Shown one piece after another: positions 5,677 to 9,460 of a stretch of 9,460 nucleotides of DNA. This DNA comes from Sulfurovum sp. (GTDB lineage Bacteria > Campylobacterota > Campylobacteria > Campylobacterales > Sulfurovaceae). Position numbers and translations under genes: made by a program. The notes under the pieces were generated by a model. That model saw only the letters and a list, made by a program, of their open reading frames with translations. It searched no databases and was not told where the DNA came from. The DNA is taken from NCBI GenBank assembly GCA_020726085.1, contig DYTG01000068.1:1-9460 (forward strand), in the 5' to 3' direction. The first letter of the stretch is position 1; each line of letters opens with the position of its first letter.

Positions 5677-5703
5677 TTACTCCACCTATTAAAGATGGAG
5701 TAA
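5677..5703 (-). terminator. Strong hairpin between the TerZ-like and PRTase genes
   Basis: TTACTCCATCT pairs with AGGTGGAGTAA over 11 bp (one U-G wobble) around TTAAT, 7 nt after the TerZ-like stop codon. AACTTTCC follows, not a U-run, so it may be a partial terminator or an mRNA 3'-end stabiliser rather than a classic intrinsic terminator. Confidence 0.5.
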
Positions 5704-5710
5704 AAAGTTT

Positions 5711-6319
5711 TTAGAGATAGTTTGCCTGAACGGTATTGAGCGTTGTTTCAAGCTTTTCATCACGAATAGGATCACCAATGGCGGCAAATTTCCACTCGTC
5801 GTTTCGCTTGTAGAGTTTGCCTAGTACCATAGCCACGTATCCTGCGTATTTTGAGTCTGAAGCAATGTCGTATTTGGCTACTACATTATTGACTTTACTA
5901 GGCGTACCCTCATAGAGTCGAATAGAGGCAAAAGGAATGGTAGCAAAATCTTGTTTTTTGTATGAGTTTAATACAAAAACAATCTGCTCTACATTGGCAG
6001 GAAGCTTGAGTAAATCAACGACTACCACTTCATTGTCCAATCCATCGTCTCCATCAGCATCTCCGCTCATATCATCGCCACTGTGACGAATACCTGAAGC
6101 TTCCAACTTACCAAAGTAGATTACATCCACCATTTGCTTGTTGGCATCAAAGAGTCCTAAAGAGAGATCCAAATCAACCGGTACTTTTTTGTCTCCGCCA
6201 AAAAAACCTTTGCCATCAATCGCACCCCAGTTAGCACCCACGCAAAACGAATCGAGTTTGCTACCGTCGGCTTTTTCTAAAGAGATTTTTTGTCCCTTTA
6301 CAAGATTAATCTGTGCCAC
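5711..6319 (-). CDS. TerD-family calcium-binding stress protein, TerZ-like paralogue
   Basis: A single TerD domain of 202 residues. Calcium-ligand clusters are visible at DLDLSLGLFD (49-58) and in the acidic loop HSGDDMSGDADGDDGLDNE (79-97). The GDDGLDNE form, with extra residues before the second cluster, separates it from the neighbouring TerD and resembles TerZ/SCP2-type members. The C-terminal part has the family run YVAMVLGKLYKRNDEWKFAAIG (158-182, in two pieces). Such proteins act in the cytoplasm or at the inner membrane face in responses to tellurite, oxidants or phage, but their biochemical action is unsettled. The start is GTG at 6319. No in-frame ATG is near, and AGGA lies 8 nt upstream, inside the last codons of terD. 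The 3-nt gap implies co-transcription and coupled translation with terD. Confidence 0.87.
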   Translation of the reverse strand: MAQINLVKGQKISLEKADGSKLDSFCVGANWGAIDGKGFFGGDKKVPVDLDLSLGLFDANKQMVDVIYFGKLEASGIRHSGDDMSGDADGDDGLDNEVVVVDLLKLPANVEQIVFVLNSYKKQDFATIPFASIRLYEGTPSKVNNVVAKYDIASDSKYAGYVAMVLGKLYKRNDEWKFAAIGDPIRDEKLETTLNTVQANYL

Positions 6320-6322
6320 GAC

Positions 6323-6895
6323 TTATCCTAAATACTTATCAACAAAGCCTTGAAGTCCTGCATTAAATCCAGCACCTACCGCTTGAAATCTCCATGTGCC
6401 ATCTTTTCGATAGAGTTTACCAAACTCCATAGCCGTTTCGCTTGAGTAGTCTTCATCAAGTTCATATTTGGCAATCTCTTCGACCTTGGACTCATCAATG
6501 ATACGAATAAAGGCATTGCGTACTTGTCCAAAGTTTTGTTTGCGTGTGTCGGCATCGTGAATAGTGACTATGAAGATAATCTCTTGTACATCGTTGGCTA
6601 CTTTGGCAAGATCTACAATCACTTGCTCATCATCCCCATCGCCATCACCCGTTTTATTATCTCCTGTATGCTCTACTGAACCATCGGCGGATTTTAAATT
6701 ATTATAAAATACAAAGTTTTTTTCGTTGGTTGTTTTGCCGTTTGCATCTATTAAAAATACTGAAGCATCAAGGTCAAAATCTGCCCCTGTATCACTAGCG
6801 TTGGTATCCCATCCTAGACCTATAACCATTTTTGATAGCCCTGGAGCCTCTTTACTTAAATCGACTCGCCCACCTTTTGCTAAGCTAATACCCAT
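6323..6895 (-). CDS. terD: Tellurium/stress resistance protein TerD
   Basis: A 190-residue protein that follows E. coli-plasmid TerD nearly end to end: the start MGISLAKGGRVDLSK, VIGLGWDTN (24-32), the calcium ligands DFDLDASVFLID (39-50), FVFYNNLKSADGSV (61-74), the acidic loop HTGDNKTGDGDGDDE (76-90), VTIHDADTRKQNFG (110-123) and TAMEFGKLYRKDGTW (154-168). TerD binds calcium with its aspartate loops and is part of Ter stress systems linked to tellurite, oxidative stress and phage or colicin resistance. AAAGGA stands 7 nt before the ATG. It lies 80 nt downstream of ftsK, where a perfect palindrome is found, and is followed after 3 nt by a TerZ-like paralogue. Confidence 0.94.
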   Translation of the reverse strand: MGISLAKGGRVDLSKEAPGLSKMVIGLGWDTNASDTGADFDLDASVFLIDANGKTTNEKNFVFYNNLKSADGSVEHTGDNKTGDGDGDDEQVIVDLAKVANDVQEIIFIVTIHDADTRKQNFGQVRNAFIRIIDESKVEEIAKYELDEDYSSETAMEFGKLYRKDGTWRFQAVGAGFNAGLQGFVDKYLG

Positions 6896-6929
6896 TGTTT
6901 TATCCTTTGTAATATGATTATGAATCGTT

Positions 6930-6944
6930 ATCAGAATTTCTGAT
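6930..6944. promoter_or_regulatory. 15-bp perfect palindrome upstream of terD (candidate operator)
   Basis: ATCAGAA-T-TTCTGAT has two perfect 7-bp arms around one base, centred 42 bp before the terD start in the 80-bp ftsK-terD gap. Next to it the minus strand reads GATAACGATTCATAATCAT, partly like a Fur/PerR box and containing CATAAT, a candidate -10. No U-run follows the stem, so a regulator site is more likely than an ftsK terminator. The regulator is unknown. Confidence 0.45.
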
Positions 6945-6975
6945 GCAATTATTTTATCGAACTTTAGTAAACGAA

Positions 6976-9237
6976 CTACAAAATTTCTCGATTGCCCTTG
7001 TGGTTGGCGACACTCAAAACGCCCATCAATTCAAGCTGTTCGACAATACGAGCCGAACGATTGTATCCAATTTGCAATCGTCGTTGCAAATAGGATATGG
7101 AGCTTTTTTTCTCCTCCAAAACGATCTTTTTGGCATCTTCGTAGAGGGGATCGAGATCATCAATAGAACTGCCCCCCTCGCTACCCCCCTCGTTTCCATT
7201 CTCCGTTTGAAGATACTTAGCTTCGTATTGAGGCGCTCTTTGGGCTTTGAGATACTCAACTATCCTCTCTATCTCCTCTTCGCTATTCCATGGGGCATGG
7301 AGTCGTACAATTCCCGTCATTCCAGGAGGTGTAAAGAGTGCATCGCCACGTCCGAGCAAATACTCTGCCCCTTGCGTATCGAGAATGACTTTGCTATCGA
7401 TTCGCTGACCCACTTTGTAGCTTAAGCGACTGGGTAAATTGGCCTTAATAAGTCCCGTGACGACATCAACGGAGGGGCGTTGAGTAGCTACGATGAGGTG
7501 AATACCACTCGCTCTTGCCATTTGAGCGAGTCGTGCAATCGAAAACTCCACCTCTTTGCCTCCCGTCATCATCAAATCCGCCAACTCATCAATGACAATA
7601 ACAATATAGGGAAACCCATCTAAGCCCTCTTTTTTTGCCTTTTCATTGTAGTTTTCGATGTTTTTGGTTTTGGAGTTTGCCATGATTTTGTAGCGTCGCT
7701 CCATCTCTATGACCATATTAGCAAGTACCGCTATCGCCTTTTTTGCCTCCGTAATGACGGGGGTAAGAAGATGAGGAATATCATTATAGATAGAAAATTC
7801 TAGCATTTTGGGATCTATCAAAATCAACTTGAGGCTATCGGGGTCGTTTTTAAAAAGCAAACTCAAAATCATCGCATTAATGCCCACTGATTTACCGCTT
7901 CCCGTCGTACCCGCTATAAGCAAATGGGGCAATTTTTTAAGATCCGTCACAAAAGCTTTGCCTACAATATCTTTGCCTAGTGCCAATGTTAGGGGAGATT
8001 TGGATTGTTGAAATATTTCACTCTCAAAAATCTCTCGCAAATAGATGGTTTCAAAAGCCAGATTGGGTATCTCAATCCCAATGACATCACGCCCAGGAAT
8101 AGGGGCTTGCATGCGTATCGTTTGGGCTTTGAGCGCCATAGCAAGGTCATCTTGGAGATTGAGTATTTTGGAGACTTTAACATTGGGAGCGGGACGAAAC
8201 TCAAACGTCGTAACCACAGGACCCGTGTAAGTACGATAGACATCACCTTCGATTTTGAACTCTTTGAGCTTGTTGAGAAGCTCAGCGATTTTTTTATCGA
8301 TTTGAGCTTCGCTCATACGGTGAGCCGTCTTTTTGGGTTTTTGCAAAAAATCATAGGATGGAAGTTTAAAGTTTTTGGGCTTTTGGCTCTCTCCTTTTTC
8401 TAAGGCTTCAAGGAGTTTTGTATTTTCTTCTAGCTCATCGACAATACCGCTTTGGAGTGAGTTTAATTGGCTCTCCAATGCGATATCCGATTCTAACACA
8501 GCCTCTTCTTGTGTGGGTGGGATTCTCTCCTCTAGGGTGAGCGTTGTATCGGGTTTGGGAATCTCAAGCTTGGTTGGCAAAGGTTTTTCAATGGAGCGGG
8601 TCTTTATCGTGCCAATAGCGTGAATATCACGCCCTACTAGAGCCTCTTTGACGATAGATTTATTGGGAGGAGTTTTTTTGATATGAGCAAAGCGTTTTTT
8701 GGATTTTTTGAGGCGAGTGGCATCATCGTGGGGGGATTTGAAGGGATTTTTTATGGCACTTATAAGATGATTTTTACTTTGAAGATACCATGCTTGTATC
8801 CTATTCCCCCACGCCTCTTTGTCAAACTCAAACTCATCGCCCAAAATCATAACATACGCAATAAGTCCTAGCATCAAAAAGAAAAAGAAGAGTCCAATCT
8901 TGCCCACATAAGGCAAAAGTATCCCTGCAATTTCTCGTGATAAAAAGCCACTCTGCGAAGCATTAAATAGCAAAAATTGTGCTACCAATAGGGCAATAAG
9001 CAAGAGTATCCACCCCAAATAGTACTCCAAAGCCCGTATTTTGTTTCTAAACGCAACCACACGGTAGAGAGGCATAAAGAGGATAATAAACGAAAGGTAG
9101 GCAATATGCCCAAAGAGATAAAAATTGGCATCGCCTACGACTTGACCCACGCCCCCTACAAGTTTCATCTCATGAAAGAGAGTGGAGAAAGTACCGTACG
9201 CCACCAAAATAGTCATGATAATGAGCAAAATCTTCAA
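6976..9237 (-). CDS. ftsK: DNA translocase FtsK
   Basis: FtsK is the septum-anchored hexameric ATPase that pumps chromosome DNA and activates dimer resolution by Xer recombinase at dif. The 753-residue protein is complete. Four hydrophobic segments occupy residues about 1-20, 40-60, 74-92 and 105-132. A charged linker runs from about 135 to 300, short compared with E. coli (over 1300 residues in total). The alpha domain follows (PIPGRDVIGIEIPN at 379-392). The motor has Walker A GTTGSGKS (443-450), Walker B YIVIVIDE (544-551) and VATQRPSVDVVTG (583-595). The C-terminal gamma winged helix (about 695-753, NRSARIVEQLE) reads the polar DNA motif. An acidic/Gly-Ser stretch (677-692) links motor and gamma. 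The start is TTG at 9237, with AGGAG 5 nt upstream; the next in-frame ATG (residue 8) lies inside the first membrane segment. All key residues are present. Confidence 0.96.
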   Translation of the reverse strand: MKILLIIMTILVAYGTFSTLFHEMKLVGGVGQVVGDANFYLFGHIAYLSFIILFMPLYRVVAFRNKIRALEYYLGWILLLIALLVAQFLLFNASQSGFLSREIAGILLPYVGKIGLFFFFLMLGLIAYVMILGDEFEFDKEAWGNRIQAWYLQSKNHLISAIKNPFKSPHDDATRLKKSKKRFAHIKKTPPNKSIVKEALVGRDIHAIGTIKTRSIEKPLPTKLEIPKPDTTLTLEERIPPTQEEAVLESDIALESQLNSLQSGIVDELEENTKLLEALEKGESQKPKNFKLPSYDFLQKPKKTAHRMSEAQIDKKIAELLNKLKEFKIEGDVYRTYTGPVVTTFEFRPAPNVKVSKILNLQDDLAMALKAQTIRMQAPIPGRDVIGIEIPNLAFETIYLREIFESEIFQQSKSPLTLALGKDIVGKAFVTDLKKLPHLLIAGTTGSGKSVGINAMILSLLFKNDPDSLKLILIDPKMLEFSIYNDIPHLLTPVITEAKKAIAVLANMVIEMERRYKIMANSKTKNIENYNEKAKKEGLDGFPYIVIVIDELADLMMTGGKEVEFSIARLAQMARASGIHLIVATQRPSVDVVTGLIKANLPSRLSYKVGQRIDSKVILDTQGAEYLLGRGDALFTPPGMTGIVRLHAPWNSEEEIERIVEYLKAQRAPQYEAKYLQTENGNEGGSEGGSSIDDLDPLYEDAKKIVLEEKKSSISYLQRRLQIGYNRSARIVEQLELMGVLSVANHKGNREIL

Positions 9238-9285
9238 ATCCTCTCCTGCTTTTTTTATGAATTGATATTTTTTAATAGAGAGTAT

Positions 9286-9291
9286 ATTATA
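9286..9291 (-). promoter_or_regulatory. -10 box (TATAAT) upstream of ftsK
   Basis: A perfect TATAAT on the minus strand lies within the palindrome AGTATA-A-TATACT (9281-9293 region). A start near 9279 gives a leader of about 42 nt ending in the AGGAG ribosome site. The -35 region is poor. Confidence 0.45.
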
Positions 9292-9311
9292 CTATTAATT
9301 ATTTAAATACC

Positions 9312-9460
9312 CTAGAGTATGGGCATATTGACATTTTTGATTTTGCGTAAGAGCAACCCTCTATAATCGCCCTCAATCTTAAGTAGTTGCTACCAATCTC
9401 TATCAGCTCATCCATCCCCTGCTTTGGGGTTTTGCATCTTTTGTGTATAGGCTTCAATTG
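9312..9460 (-). pseudogene. 3' end of an unidentified gene with two compensating frame changes (or sequencing errors)
   Basis: From the right edge one frame reads IEAYTQKMQNPKAGDG and stops at TGA (9408-9410). If one G of the GGGG run at 9416-9419 is ignored, reading goes on as MDELIEIGSNYL. If one A is added at TTAAG (9378-9382), it returns to the first frame as KIEGDYRGLLLRKIKNVN and MPIL, ending at TAG (9312-9314). The joined sequence looks like an ordinary protein C-terminus, whereas each single frame gives stops or odd residues. I do not recognise the family. Taken literally, only a C-terminal fragment at 9408-9460 is coding. The alternative is a real tiny ORF from the overlapping ATG at 9415, which I find less likely. 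Confidence 0.4.

Noticed and set aside
7170..7200. Repeated GAGGGGGG-like pattern inside ftsK as a mobile or structural repeat
   Set aside because: It is the coding sequence of the Gly-Ser-Glu linker between motor and gamma domains (residues about 680-692).
8005..8403. Plus-strand open frame of 132 codons inside ftsK
   Set aside because: It is antisense to conserved FtsK sequence, and no family resemblance or ribosome site supports it.
1..9460. CRISPR array, insertion sequence or prophage elements
   Set aside because: No regularly spaced direct repeats, transposase motifs or terminal inverted repeats were seen on either strand.
6976..9460. Xer dif site near ftsK
   Set aside because: No two 11-bp imperfect arms around a 6-bp centre resembling known dif or difH sites were found.

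Overview
The window reads as a chromosomal segment of a member of the Campylobacterota (former Epsilonproteobacteria). This is inferred from the AT-leaning composition, the frequent extended -10 (TGn-TATAAT) promoters with poor -35 boxes, and protein sequences that look epsilonproteobacterial (short-linker FtsK, MoaD/MoaE, truncated globin, DsbC-like oxidoreductase). I cannot name a genus. Every recognised gene, including the tRNA, lies on the minus strand, so transcription runs from high to low coordinates.

In transcription order: (1) 9460-9312 holds the end of an unidentified upstream gene whose frame appears shifted twice. (2) 9237-6976 is a complete ftsK with four-helix membrane anchor, motor and gamma domain. 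(3) 6895-5711 is a pair of TerD-family calcium-binding stress proteins (terD, then a TerZ-like paralogue starting with GTG), 3 nt apart, preceded by a perfect 15-bp palindrome. (4) 5593-3720 is a two-gene unit with its own promoter. It encodes a StiP-family phosphoribosyltransferase-like protein and a HAD phosphatase, both of which belong to the 'biosynthetic module' that accompanies Ter genes in many bacteria. (5) 3589-2981 is a membrane-anchored bacterial PH-domain protein. (6) 2908-2438 is a truncated haemoglobin. (7) 2335-1577 is a secreted DsbC/DsbG-like thiol oxidoreductase with CPYC. (8) 1445-1369 is a tRNA-Arg with a GCG anticodon. (9) 1255-597 is moaD-moaE, the two subunits of molybdopterin synthase. 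(10) 542 to the left edge is the N-terminal part of a restriction-modification enzyme with a visible PD-(D/E)xK nuclease site. It is visibly more AT-rich than its neighbours and is probably acquired.

Functional logic: the centre (6895-3720) is a compact Ter stress-response island. The calcium-binding TerD proteins are followed by two enzymes thought to make or modify a nucleotide-like metabolite. The ATP-grasp, CitE-like, TerB, TerC and second PRTase partners common elsewhere are absent from this window. The globin (O2/NO chemistry), the DsbC-like protein (periplasmic thiols) and molybdenum cofactor synthesis fit a microaerobic or anaerobic respirer, but each has its own promoter and they need not act together.

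The points most worth a second look are the minimal TerD/TerZ + PRTase/HAD arrangement with the palindrome before terD, the compensated double frameshift at the right edge, the tRNA-Arg(GCG), the repeats in the moaD promoter, and the nuclease-bearing RM gene cut by the left edge.
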